Positions 11,055 through 21,412 of a stretch of 64,000 nucleotides of DNA are shown here, piece after piece; position 1 is the stretch's first letter; every line of letters starts with the position of its first letter. Made by a program: the position numbers and the translations under genes. A model generated the notes under the pieces. That model did no database searches, was not told the DNA's origin, and saw only the letters and a list, made by a program, of their open reading frames with translations. The DNA comes from Arsenophonus sp052171895 (GTDB lineage: Bacteria > Pseudomonadota > Gammaproteobacteria > Enterobacterales > Enterobacteriaceae): contig JBQMRN010000003.1 of assembly GCA_052171895.1 (NCBI GenBank), positions 186,001 to 250,000 on the forward strand, given 5' to 3'.

Positions 11055-12386
11055 TTATAAAATAAATCGACTCAGATCTTCATCAGCAACTAGCTCATCC
11101 AGATGCTTAGCGACATAATCAGCGTCAATTGTAATATCTTGACCATTGCTTTCACTGGCATCAAAAGAGATATCTTCCATCAATCGCTCAAGAACGGTAT
11201 GTAATCGACGAGCACCAATATTTTCTGTTTTTTCATTAACTTGCCAAGCTGATTGAGCAATTTTACCAATACCTTCTGGTGTAAATACAATGTTTAAACC
11301 TTCGGTTGCCATCAATGCTTTATATTGTATAGTTAAAGACGCATTCGGTTCAGTTAAAATACGGTTAAAGTCTTCTGCCGTCAATGCTTGTAATTCAACT
11401 CTGATAGGTAATCGGCCTTGTAGTTCAGGGATCAAATCCGATGGATTTGTAACCTGAAATGCACCAGAAGCGATAAATAAAATATGGTCAGTTTTTACCA
11501 TTCCATGTTTAGTGGAAACGGTGCAGCCTTCAACTAAAGGTAGCAAATCACGTTGTACGCCTTCTCGAGATACATCTGGACCAGAAGTTTCTCCACATTT
11601 GCATATTTTGTCGATTTCATCGATAAAAACAATTCCGTGTTGTTCAACTGAATCAATGGCTTGCTGTTTTAGTTCTTCTGGATTAACTAGTTTTGCTGCT
11701 TCTTCTTCTATCAGAATTTTGAAGGCTTCTTTGATCTTCATCTTACGGGGTTTATGTTTTTGCCCAGCCAAATTTTGAAACATAGATTGCAATTGATTGC
11801 TCATTTCCTCCATACCAGGAGGAGCCATAATTTCAACGCCTACTGGTATAGAAGCAACTTCAATTTCGATTTCTTTATCGTCTAGCTCACCTTCTCTTAG
11901 TTTTTTTCGGAAAGATTGACGTGCGTTAGAAGGTTCTACATGGAGATCAGGTTGTCCCCAATTATTTTTAGCTGGAGGCAATAAAACATCAAGAATACGT
12001 TCTTCTGCCAGTTCTTCTGCACGGTAACCGTTTTTTTCTATAGATTGAAGGCGTACCATTTTTACAGCAGCATCAGTCAAATCACGAATAATAGAATCAA
12101 CTTCTTTACCCACATAACCAACTTCAGTAAACTTTGTTGCTTCTACCTTGATAAAAGGAGCGTTAGCCAGCTTGGCCAAGCGACGGGCAATTTCAGTTTT
12201 ACCTACGCCAGTTGGACCAATCATCAAAATATTTTTCGGTGTTACTTCTTGACGCAATGCTTCATCAAGTTGCATACGACGCCAACGATTACGTAGCGCA
12301 ATAGCGACAGAACGTTTTGCTTTCTCTTGACCAATAATATGATTGTCTAATTCACTGACAATTTCACGAGGCGTCATTTCAGACAT
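11055..12386 (-). CDS. hslU: HslU, ATPase subunit of the HslUV protease
   Basis: AAA+ unfoldase that feeds substrates to HslV in the cytoplasm. The protein is 443 residues from MSEMTPREIVSELD, the same length as E. coli HslU. An upstream in-frame ATG would add 24 residues inside hslV; I reject it because AAGGAT sits about 7 bases before the chosen ATG. Walker A GPTGVGKT is at 57-64, the pore loop GYVG at 90-93, the variable I domain at about 110-240, Walker B VFIDEID near 255, and the C-terminal LSRFIL tail that docks into HslV is intact. It follows hslV by 10 bases, so they form one transcription unit. Downstream lie the menA and rraA remnants. Confidence 0.97.
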   Translation of the reverse strand: MSEMTPREIVSELDNHIIGQEKAKRSVAIALRNRWRRMQLDEALRQEVTPKNILMIGPTGVGKTEIARRLAKLANAPFIKVEATKFTEVGYVGKEVDSIIRDLTDAAVKMVRLQSIEKNGYRAEELAEERILDVLLPPAKNNWGQPDLHVEPSNARQSFRKKLREGELDDKEIEIEVASIPVGVEIMAPPGMEEMSNQLQSMFQNLAGQKHKPRKMKIKEAFKILIEEEAAKLVNPEELKQQAIDSVEQHGIVFIDEIDKICKCGETSGPDVSREGVQRDLLPLVEGCTVSTKHGMVKTDHILFIASGAFQVTNPSDLIPELQGRLPIRVELQALTAEDFNRILTEPNASLTIQYKALMATEGLNIVFTPEGIGKIAQSAWQVNEKTENIGARRLHTVLERLMEDISFDASESNGQDITIDADYVAKHLDELVADEDLSRFIL

Positions 12387-12396
12387 GTTTAAATCC

Positions 12397-12927
12397 TTAA
12401 AATTTTGAAGAGAGTTCTTCAAAGTTAAAATTATGGTTGGTATATATACAGATATCACTCGCTATATTTAAGGCTTTTTCTGTAATATCACGTGCGCTTA
12501 TTTCTGTATTTTCTAACATGGCACGCGCAGCGGCTTGTGCATAAGCACCACCAGAACCAATAGCGATCAAATCATTTTCTGGTTGAATAACATCCCCATT
12601 ACCTGTAATGATCAATGAACTGTTTTCATCTGCAACAGCTAAAAGCGCTTCAAGTTTTCTCAGCATACGATCAGTACGCCAATCTTTAGCCAGTTCAACA
12701 GCTGATTTTGTTAGATGTCCTTGATGAAGTTTTAGTTTTCGTTCAAAAAGTTCAAACAGTGTAAATGCATCAGCAGTACCGCCTGCGAAGCCCGCGATAA
12801 CTTTATCATTATAAAGGCGGCGTACTTTACGGACGTTGCCTTTCATAATAGTATTACCCATTGTCGCCTGTCCATCACCACCAATTACAATTTGGCCATT
12901 ACGGCGAACACTTACGATTGTAGTCAT
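12397..12927 (-). CDS. hslV: HslV, peptidase subunit of the HslUV protease
   Basis: Proteasome-beta-like threonine peptidase. It is 176 residues, the family length. After removal of Met1 the nucleophile is Thr2 (MTTIVSVRRNG). Lysine in GNVRKVRRLYNDKVIAGFAG, the GSGGAYAQAAARA segment and the C-terminal EELSSKF region are all in place. Together with HslU it degrades misfolded and regulatory proteins, an alternative to Lon/ClpP often kept in reduced genomes. A sigma-32-type promoter lies about 100 bases upstream, overlapping the ftsN stop, as expected for this heat-shock operon. Confidence 0.97.
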   Translation of the reverse strand: MTTIVSVRRNGQIVIGGDGQATMGNTIMKGNVRKVRRLYNDKVIAGFAGGTADAFTLFELFERKLKLHQGHLTKSAVELAKDWRTDRMLRKLEALLAVADENSSLIITGNGDVIQPENDLIAIGSGGAYAQAAARAMLENTEISARDITEKALNIASDICIYTNHNFNFEELSSKF

Positions 12928-13020
12928 GAGTTAGCCCTTGGTTATTTTATTAGGCGAGTATATAAACATACTTTTTAGCTTTTTTATTACACAAAAAGTC
13001 TGTATTTACGCTATTAGGAA

Positions 13021-13053
13021 TTTAAATGGGGGATAATAATCATTTTTCAACCC
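13021..13053 (-). promoter_or_regulatory. sigma-32 (heat-shock) promoter for hslVU
   Basis: Reading the minus strand: GGGTTGAAAA (13053-13044) and then CCCCATTT (13031-13024), separated by about 14 bases. This fits the sigma-32 pattern CTTGAA - 13 to 15 - CCCATNT well, with one mismatch in the -35. It overlaps the end of ftsN and ends about 95 bases before hslV. E. coli hslVU is a sigma-32 operon, so position and sequence agree. Confidence 0.7.
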
Positions 13054-13802
13054 TTAGTTGTATGAAGAATACATCCTGATAGACCGACAGATTTAGCTAG
13101 ATCACGTATTTTTTTTGCTGTTTCTTGGTTATAAGGCCCAAGTATGAGTTGATGCCAACCTTTTATTGAGCTAATTCTACTTTCTAAACCTGAAAATGCC
13201 AGGTTAGCTTTAAGGGATTCTGCTTGCTCCATATTCTTAAATGAACTACAGTGCACAACTATTTTTTGTTGGATATTCGTTGCTTGCTGAGACTGTGGTA
13301 CGGGTTTTAACCATAGAGGTGATTCTATTGATGGCCCATTAATGATGACGCGTGAACGGGAGACATTATCATTATTAGGTACTTCGGATAGATTAGTGGC
13401 CGGATTACTTCTATCCGCATCAATCTGCTCAAGGAAGTAACGTTGTTCGTTGGTTAAATCGGTTGTATTATTAATATTTGATTTTGTTGAATTGTTAAAG
13501 TTTAGTAAATCAGTGCCAATCCCCCGCTTTTCCAACTCTTTTATGTAACGCCACCGTTCTTCTGGTTTAGGTGGTAGACTGCTGACTGGCTGACTATTAT
13601 TGAGAAAGGTTGTTTTGTTAAGCACAAGAACGGGTTTATTTTGCGTAACGTAATATAAGACGCTAATAAAAATAACAACGATGACAATAGCGACAGCAAA
13701 GGTTGTTTTCAGCAATCCTTGATTTAATTTTTTCTTTCCTGAATGCTTATTTTTATGCGGCGTTATACTACGCCCTCGTCTTACGTAATCTTTTTGTGCC
13801 AC
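13047..13802 (-). CDS. ftsN: FtsN, divisome activator with SPOR domain
   Basis: Bitopic inner-membrane division protein that triggers septal peptidoglycan synthesis. Start chosen at the GTG before AQKDYVRRG, matching E. coli; an ATG four codons upstream (13814) is also possible, and neither has a clear ribosome site. The order is: basic cytoplasmic tail, one membrane segment (about 33-54), the conserved essential motif LPPKPEERWRYIKELEKRG (76-94), TNEQRYFLEQIDAD, a linker and the C-terminal SPOR domain (about 178-251). Two SPOR cysteines (VHCSSF and SGCILH) fit the known disulfide. At 251 residues it is about 70 shorter than E. coli FtsN; the missing part is the glutamine-rich linker. It overlaps the hslVU promoter. 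Confidence 0.93.
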   Translation of the reverse strand: MAQKDYVRRGRSITPHKNKHSGKKKLNQGLLKTTFAVAIVIVVIFISVLYYVTQNKPVLVLNKTTFLNNSQPVSSLPPKPEERWRYIKELEKRGIGTDLLNFNNSTKSNINNTTDLTNEQRYFLEQIDADRSNPATNLSEVPNNDNVSRSRVIINGPSIESPLWLKPVPQSQQATNIQQKIVVHCSSFKNMEQAESLKANLAFSGLESRISSIKGWHQLILGPYNQETAKKIRDLAKSVGLSGCILHTTKG

Positions 13803-13871
13803 TTTCCAATTCACTAATTAATAAAAAGTTAAATTAATTCATTATATGTTACTTAACCTAATTACTTTTGA

Positions 13872-14009
13872 CTAGTTTTTAGGTGGGCAAACACTATCAC
13901 GAATAATTTTATATTTTATCTATTTCATGTCCTTTGATTGTTGCTAAAGTAGTAATATTGCCTGATGAGCAATTTTAAAGCGAAGTTTCTCAATTTATGG
14001 TGAGAGCGA
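13872..14009 (-). pseudogene. cytR: cytR 3' remnant
   Basis: Last ~45 codons of the nucleoside-uptake repressor CytR (LacI family). The minus strand reads LRFKIAHQAILLL, stops, then KIIRDSVCPPKN and a terminal stop. This aligns with the E. coli end PRYDIGREAMLLLLDQL...CELIVRGSTRALP. It lies immediately upstream of ftsN as in E. coli. The rest of the gene is 3.5 kb away at 17530-17975, separated by an IS91 and an IS1595 copy. Confidence 0.6.
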
Positions 14010-15968
14010 CTTCATCATTAGGAAATTGAATCGCCATTTAATTAAAGATAAAATCATCCATTCTTGATAAAAGAAGATAAAATCGATTTATTGGGTTTGT
14101 TATAAGTTAAAACTTCATTGAATAGTATCTTTTTTTTAACTTAATATCCTAATTTTGGAGATATTAACCCTAGGTTTAGCGCAGTAACCCTAGTTTTTCT
14201 CCATTTATATATTCTTTCTGACAATAATTCCATTGCTTGTTTTACTCTTCCACTATACCTCCTAGCGCCGGTAAAAAGTACCCTGTCTCCACACAAAAAT
14301 GCATTTGTACAGAAGATCTGTGCGCAAAAACCCTTTTATTAGCACGGAGAAACCTTTTTTCTCGGATTTTTACGGGTCGTCATCTCCAGCGCCTTATATA
14401 CTTTTGGTAATAGTGTGCCTCGTTTACGATTTGAAAAGAAACCATATTAATAGTCTATTTAAAATGCCTGGCCAGAATATGGCTATATAGAGCGCCGATC
14501 ATCTCTTCTTGTGTTAGTGTCTGCTACGGGTGTATTGTTGAGTGCGGTGCTCATAGTAATGATGCACAAACACTCCTCATCGCTAACGTTGTAGTTTTGA
14601 TGCGGATACATCAGGTGGCGTTTAAGATAGTGCGCAAGGTATTTCACGCTATGCCAGGCCTCTTTTGTCTTTTTAGTGATATGTATTTTTAAGTAACGTA
14701 CGTACTGCACCTTCATGTGTAACACAGGCACTACTTTCTGTCTAGAATATGCTCAAGACCAGAAAGAGTAGTGAGATTTATCAGGTTATAACTGTGACAT
14801 AGCAGCTGGATGACAGCGCCTCGATAAATTTCTTGAAGTGCTTTTTTGAAGAAAAGGTCATCAGCATATAGCATGTTTAATATCCAAACTACCACAAGTA
14901 ACAGCGACATGAACATGTGAATATTGATTAAGTTCTTTACCAATAAGTGTGCAAGGCACAGAAAACACTAATTTCGATATCCTGTTTGGGTGCCCACTCA
15001 GGCATAGCCTCTGCTTGGGCGCGCGCGGGGCCCCCACATCCAGGCGGAGAGAAACAGAGCGTTGAGTAGCGGATAGTTTATTGTTAAAAAAAGGCAAAAG
15101 TAAATGAGGCATGGTAAAAGTAATTGGTTGCCAGTGTGTAATCGAGAAAATACAAACCTGATTCACTAACAAGTACTCAGTAGCCTTGAAGCCGCATGAA
15201 TTGCAAGCTTTTGACTTACAGCTTTAGCAAAAAAACAGCGGGGGGAACATTCATGAGAGGCACAGCAGTAGCCGCTAGAGACACCTATAACACAAGTGCT
15301 AAAAGCAGCATTTTCTCGATAGGTAGACGCGTCAAGAAACTAACGCTTTTACCATGTTTTCAAGGAATTTATTTCAACCATCATCAATCCTAAAAAGCAA
15401 TTTAGCATGGCATAGATATACATTGGAGTAAATTATCCTATGGGATCTCTTTCGATAGTTAAGAAGAAATGATTAACCTGTACACATTCATATTCGTCAG
15501 GTCTGCCATTCCAGTTATCTTTTATTTGTTCAATAGAGCAAAAGAAACGAGGGATAATCCACAGTTCCGTATAGGTGATGAATTTATTAGCAGGTATATT
15601 TTTAGTTATTTCTCCCACGCAGTATAGTCGTATACAGTATCATCGAGTTAGCTAGAGGTTACTCAAAATCATGGATAATCGTTCACTGTAAGCGGATAAT
15701 ACTGGATGTTGAGAAAAATTAAGGCGTGTTGGGAGGAGTGGGGCTGCCATGAAGTTGGTGCAGTGCTGTATGGTCTCTTTTTTTTGTCATAAAAAATTCA
15801 GTTGACTTACTATAAATCACTTTCTGGTGAAAAGGCGATCATAAAGCACTTCAGATAAATGAGCGGTATAACACGGGCAGTTACGAATAGTCGCCATAAT
15901 TTGCTGATTTTACGTTTTTGGATGAGATTTTATTCCGAGCTATTTGGATTAATTCCTAAAAAATTATG
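14010..15968 (-). mobile_element. IS91-like element, decayed, inserted in cytR
   Basis: Minus-strand copy. Its right end (complement of CAATTTCCTAA, near 14010) matches the ends at 4246 and 40890. Transposase pieces on the minus strand include LTHWQPITFTMPHLLLPFFN near 15120, the HVHV part of the HUH motif near 14910, and AWHSVKYLAHYLKRHL near 14640. It abuts an IS1595 copy at 15968. It splits cytR. Confidence 0.75.
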
Positions 15969-17054
15969 CTATGTTGTGGCAAAGGTTGTTACTAGAAATC
16001 CCATATTTCTATATGAAGAATTTTCCACACAAAAATCATAAAAAAGAAAACAGTCATACAGATCAAATAGATTATTTTCTCGCGTCCTGGGGTCCACTTT
16101 GCCAATATAAACCTACATCTTATTAGTTGGCTCTGCGGTAATCTGTCGGATGATCTCGATTCATGCTATTAAAGAAACTTCCTTCTAGTTTATCCTGCCT
16201 ATATTGTCACAGTGAACATGTTATCCGCTGGAGATATTCATTATGGTTACAGCGATATCGTTGCAAAATTCCAGATTGCAGAAAAACATTTAACAATTTT
16301 ACTTGAAGTCCTCCTCTCTAGCGAAACTACATCAGAATGGATAAATCCTTTAGTTATCTACGAGGTCTCTTGAATAGCTTGACTTTACGGTAGTCACAGA
16401 AACAAACAGGCATTGATTTAAAAGAGCGTTTAGATCGCCGCGTTTGGCTCATCATTTTCTTCCTTGTTTTAGCGCAAACAACCCAACATAAATGCACTAA
16501 GTGCTATTGTTGAAGTCGACGAAACATTTTTCTTTGATCCTTTAAACAGAAACGTCTTATTCCACATAAGAAAGCTAAAAAAACGTGAGAAAGGAGAAGA
16601 TAAAAGGAAAAAATAAATCGCGGTATTAATCTCCAGAAATTAAGAGGGGCATGTGAGAGCGATGAGATTCTTGAAGAGTTTAATGTAGTGTGTAGGGTGT
16701 AGAGTGTAGGATGTATGTTAGCCGTTTTCTTAAACCAATCATCGATAAAGATTCCATCCTTGTTGGATGGAGCTATAAATGGTATGAACCATTGGCCAGC
16801 AAGCATGAAATTAGTCAGCATCGCTTAATAATATTGGATAATCAGAGAGTTTTTAGTAAGGAATTCCACATTAAAAATGTAAAGCATTATATCACTTGAT
16901 TAAAAAGATGCCTGAGTAGATTCGATGGTGTAGGGTCGTTTTATTTACAGAATTATCTGGCTTGAAGAAAATTATTTAAAACCATAATAATTGAAATACA
17001 GACATGGGTTACAAATTACTACTGCAAGTAAAGCAGCTATCTTTGCCAAGATAG
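15969..17054 (+). mobile_element. IS1595-like element, decayed
   Basis: From CTATGTTGTGGCAAAGGTT (15969) to CTTTGCCAAGATAG (17054). The transposase is broken throughout. It carries a local expansion of a GTGTAG-type heptamer at about 16682-16718, absent from the other copies. Confidence 0.78.
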
Positions 17055-17529
17055 CCAGAAATTAACATACAGCAGAGTATAAAATAGTATTCAGATCATA
17101 TACATCTCCAAAGCAGCGTATAGCGCATCTCCTCATACTACGTTCGCTATATTGTGTAAATTAAGATTGCAAAATCCAATAATAAATAAATTTTTTGTAA
17201 TGTTACTTCCATAGATTTGGCCTGCGATATATTACACCAATAGGCTATAATATCATTATAGCAATATTATCCTAGTTGGCTTTTATAATGCAAAAAATTT
17301 TTATCCCTTCACAGGCGGTCCCTCCCTACCCCACGGACAACCTTTGTAACTAAAATCACTATTAATAATATATTCCTTTTGTACCCTATTACCTTTACCT
17401 GGCTGCTGTATCGCTTGAGTGTAACCCTAAAAACCATATTGACAAGACAGAATGATTTCTGAACCGCTTATGTAAGCAATATATTTATAATCGCAGTTTT
17501 TATAAATAGTTAATTGTATTAAAAGAATA
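17055..17529. other. AT-rich decayed region, unassigned
   Basis: It should correspond to the middle of cytR given the flanks, but I cannot find convincing matches in it. No open frame of note. Confidence 0.3.
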
Positions 17530-17975
17530 GGTTAGATACCTTAATATTTATAGTAGCAAGATTGAATTCAGGCATAAATTCATTTGCAACAACTATTGCC
17601 GACAAATCTTTTAGTTTCTATTGATGAGCAAAAATGGAATATCAGAATTAAATAATACGATGCCATCAATTTGTTGGCTAATAAATATCTCAATAAAACT
17701 ATATTGTTGTTTTAACAATGTTTACATTAGATTAATAAGTAACATATATGCTTGTTCAGCAAGCACTTGTTCAATGCCATTAATAATATTAAGATAAATA
17801 GTATTGATAATATCGAGTATATCGATTTAAATAATTTTAGCTTTATTTGATTTTGTCTTTATTTTCAGAGATGAGAATAGGCATCATAACCCGTTTCAAC
17901 GCAGCTTCTTCAACTTTTTTGCGCGTTTTGACAATTTATTTGGTCCTAAATCATTATATAGACCATCATAGCATA
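17530..17975 (-). pseudogene. cytR: cytR 5' and middle remnant
   Basis: Minus-strand remnant of the CytR repressor. KTRKKVEEAALKRVMMPI near 17890-17935 matches the end of the LacI-type headpiece (ATRNRVEKAAREVGYLPQ). Then NIINGIEQVLAEQAYMLLIN near 17735-17795 matches IIRGIEVTAAEHGYLVLIG, and FIEIFISQQIDGIVLFNSDI near 17640-17695 matches FLNLIITKQIDGMLLLGSRL. VVANEFMPEFNLAT in another frame follows. Multiple stops. The recognition helix itself is not recoverable. The tail is at 13872-14009. Confidence 0.75.
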
Positions 17976-18044
17976 ACCATATTAATGGCAAGATATGGCT
18001 ACTGAGGAATATATTTTAGAGTAAAATATCATGATGATAAAGCT

Positions 18045-18157
18045 TATAGTCAGGCAACTATAACACCTGAAATTAGAGCTACTCTTTAGGAAAGCAGAGA
18101 ACCTGGCTCTACTTTAGCTAAGTGTTATGGCATATCCTAACTTATCATTGGCTAAAG
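18045..18157 (+). pseudogene. transposase helix-turn-helix remnant
   Basis: The plus strand reads ATITPEIRATL, a stop, ESREPGSTLAKCYGIS. This pattern (TxxxRaxI...S....LAxRYGIS) is typical of the N-terminal helix-turn-helix of IS481/IS30-type transposases and does not belong to the three abundant elements here. The rest has been removed by the IS256 copy that starts at 18158. Confidence 0.4.
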
Positions 18158-19583
18158 GAGTTATTAATAAATCTGGTGTATGATGCTCATAAGCTATGCT
18201 CCGCTATGATGCTTCGTTCATCTGTTCTCCATCCTTAAATTAGGCCTTGTTTACCAGTAGAGTTAGCAGGTCAAATCCCCTTAGCCAGTTCCAGCTTTTC
18301 TCAACAGACTATAGCAATTTAAATACCATGAAAAAGTTATTTTCTCGAACCAAAGTTTTTCGCGCGTCATCTTCATAGCCTTACTGTCACAAAAGTTGAT
18401 TTAATCTGATTTGTCGTTCTTATTGATACCAAGTTCGCTGATGGGAAGTTGTAAAATATCATACCATTAGTTCTTCTCGATCTTTCTCCAGCTTCTTCAT
18501 CGCTTCAGGATGGATGATATTTCGCTGAAAATCTTGCCAACAAAATATCAAGAATTTTATTAGCCGCATCACGCTTCTCTGCTAGTCATCCTCCTCCCGT
18601 GTAGAGCTCACAGCCTTAACTTTCGCTTTCATGCCTTTGAAGAGTAAAGCCAGCACATTAGCTGTTTTATGTACCCAACAGCGTTCTGCTACGTGTCAGG
18701 GGATATTTTTACCATTGCATTCCAAAAACAAAGGGTATCCTCTTCCGTAGCAAGCCTAGTAGATACGGTTAAGCCACCTTCTTGCAGGCCATTAAGAAGT
18801 TCGGCTAAATTCGCTTCTGAATCTCAATAAGCATCTTTGACCGCAATGAGCTACTTACGTCCATGCTCAGTGACGGCAATAATGACCAGCAGGTAAAAAG
18901 GCGATCATCTTACCCTGAATAACTGTATATGCCATCGGCCAAGAAATAAACCTACTCCATATGGCTTAAATCACGCAGGCAGCATTGCTTGCACTCTTCA
19001 AGCCATTGCTCTTTCAGTTTGCTGATAGTGTAAAGTGTAGCAGAGAAATCATGTGTTTTTCAGAGAGAAGCACCTCAAGAGCTTCGTGAAATCAGCGGGA
19101 GATATGCCTCGCCATGGTACCCACCATAGCTATTTTAGTACACTCTTCAGCGTTTTTGCACGCTTCAGATAAGGCTGTAAGAACTAGCTCTTGAAGCATA
19201 TTCCGTTGTCTCTGCAATCCCTGACATTAAATACTTTAATCTCAATATCGCCCATACCAATCTGTATTGGTTTGTTTTAGTAATAACCCTTACTGACGGA
19301 GAGAGGCATGCCTGCCCCCTCAAGAAGGCAGTCTTCTTCATGTTGTCGAAGAATATACCTTTGATCCCACCTCAACGGAGGTGGATTGATAGCTATCAGT
19401 TACCCTTGCACCATTAGGAATAAGTTAATACAAGAGATCACAACTAATATCTAGTTTCGCAGATATTTCTAGGGTAGACTTTTCATAGCATATCATCTCT
19501 CTGTTGTTGAAATCATTCACGAAATTAATTAGCATTGTACAGCACCATCTCCGAAACCCCATACACTAGAAATGAATATAACT
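18158..19583 (-). mobile_element. IS256-like element, full length but decayed
   Basis: From GAGTTATTAATAAATC (18158) to ATGAATATAACT (about 19583), minus strand. Transposase interrupted throughout; it contains a small GTGTAAAGTGTAG duplication near 19029-19041. Confidence 0.8.
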
Positions 19584-19664
19584 TTCAATAACTATTTAAT
19601 TTTATTAAATAATAAACATTTCGATTGAATAAAATGTTATCTTTTTCAAATAAAAATAGCTCTC

Positions 19665-19689
19665 CCACTTATTTAAATCAAATAAGTGG
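19665..19689 (-). terminator. terminator at the end of the pdh locus
   Basis: Perfect 10-base inverted repeat CCACTTATTT (19665-19674) and AAATAAGTGG (19680-19689) with a 5-base loop. On the minus strand it is followed by a T-rich stretch (AGCTATTTTTATTTG). It lies about 40 bases beyond the lpd stop and has survived although lpd is dead. Confidence 0.65.
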
Positions 19690-19727
19690 AACTATAACAA
19701 ATTGAATAATTTTACAAGAAATTTATT

Positions 19728-21203
19728 TTATTGAAAATAAATAAATTATTTTCTTTACTTTTGAATTAGGTAAATTAGTAATATTTTTCTCAAATACTTC
19801 AACTAGCATATCCATTAACTCGTATAATGTCTGGTGAGGCTGAATAGTCAATGCAATATCTTCTGCATTACACCTTATTTAAATCGCTAAGCTAATTACA
19901 GCAAGTAATTCGCCAACATTAACACCAACAACTGCTTCGCCAATAACGCAATGGCTTTCTTTATTAAAAAGAAACTTAGTCTCACCCATCTGAACAATCA
20001 GATGTAATAGCACGAACAGAAGCAGTCCATGGTAAAGTGGCTACTTCATAAGTAATACCTTTGTTCTTTAGCTTCTTTTTCTATCAAATCAATCCAAACA
20101 ACCTCAGCCTCCTTATAAGCAATTGAAGGGGTAACTTTTAGATCAAAAGAATGACTTCTTAAGCTAGAAATCACTTGAACCAGAATAATGGATCTTCATG
20201 GACACTTTTATTGGCAACATTGGCTTAGCGAGAATGTCACCACCAATCACATAAATATAGGGAATATTGACATTGGTAGGGATCTATTTATCGCTGTGGA
20301 TAAAAGATCGCTTATCCACTTCTACTCCCGCTTTACCTAACATCAACCAATTTGCCATTGGGTACACGAGCAATTTCCAGTAAATTACCATCATAGATAG
20401 CACTGTAGATTTACAGATATCTGCTTGACTTCTATTCTGACGTAGATACCATCTTTTTTTGGCTTCTAGCCAGCGCTGTCATTTTCGTCTTGAGCATTAA
20501 ATTAAACTTCTTACTTCTGTGTTTAGTAAAAAGCTTAACAATGTCCTTATCTTGTCTAGGAATAAGCTGTTCGAATATTTCAACAACATTGATTGCTGAT
20601 CCTAATGCATGATATACGGTACCCGATTCTAAATTGATGATACTGCCCCCTATAATTAAGATAGATTTGGATACTTTTTTACTTGCAAATCATCAGTAGA
20701 ATCTCATTCTTTCTGGTCGTCATGAGGAATAAATGGAAGTTAGATCGGACGGGACCCCCAGCAATAATAGCATTATCAATGTTTATAATTGTTGTTTTTT
20801 TACTTTAACGAGCAATATATTAGCACTGGTAAATTTACATAACCTATTAACAATTTTAATTTTACGGCCTTTTGGCATCCACCTCGCTAAATCGGTTCTC
20901 AATTAATAAATAACTTTTTATTTTTACAACCTACTTTATCAATATCTGTATTTTGATTCACCAAATACGATCCTATATGCTAGCAAATTTCTTGGCTTCT
21001 TGAATTTACTTTTGCAACATCTAATAATACTTTTGAAGGAAATACAGTAGAGATTAAGATAAATATAGCCTAATGCGCATAGCATAGCGCTCGATTAAAA
21101 CTGTTTATAAACAAAGATCTCCTCACCCAAAACATGCTAAATAACCCAAGGCTCTCTGCACCCACATAGAACCACTACTTGTGTTTTAATTTCAGTAGTC
21201 ATC
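19728..21203 (-). pseudogene. lpd: lpd remnant (dihydrolipoamide dehydrogenase, E3)
   Basis: E3 reoxidises the lipoyl arm of pyruvate and 2-oxoglutarate dehydrogenase and of glycine cleavage. Minus-strand remnant over the full expected length. It starts TTEIKTQVVVLCG (the GAGPAG flavin motif is already destroyed), with INIDNAIIAGGP near 20755, VTPSIAYKEAEVVWI near 20090-20130, and a C-terminal part FNKESHCVIGEAVVGVNVGE near 19910-19970, ending NITNLPNSKVKK. Dozens of stops and shifts. It follows aceF with a terminator between. The organism must have E3 elsewhere or run an incomplete complex. Confidence 0.9.
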
Positions 21204-21386
21204 ATGACCTCTTACTTTTCTTGTCTGGAGGGGGGAAGAGAGTACAGACAAAAAATTTATAGCTACTGAGACGATACTAGAGGTAGTTTACAGAATTGTT
21301 AACTTCCCTGAAAGTATTCTAACGTGACAGAACTTCTAACCTTATAGAAGGAATTAGAAAAATCCTGTAATTACTAATAATAAAAC

Positions 21387-21407
21387 AGACCAACATTCAG
21401 TTGGTCT
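21387..21407 (-). terminator. terminator between aceF and lpd
   Basis: Perfect 8-base stem AGACCAAC (21387-21394) / GTTGGTCT (21400-21407), 5-base loop, followed on the minus strand by GTTTTATTATT. It starts 6 bases after the aceF stop. It would let the aceEF transcript end before the dead lpd. Confidence 0.75.
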
Positions 21408-21412
21408 ATAAA

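Noticed and set aside
11512..12296. Two plus-strand frames of 83-88 codons
   Set aside because: Both are antisense shadows of hslU.
16504..16821. 105-codon minus-strand frame with hydrophobic stretches
   Set aside because: Antisense to the IS1595 transposase remnant; no ribosome site and no similarity that I recognise.
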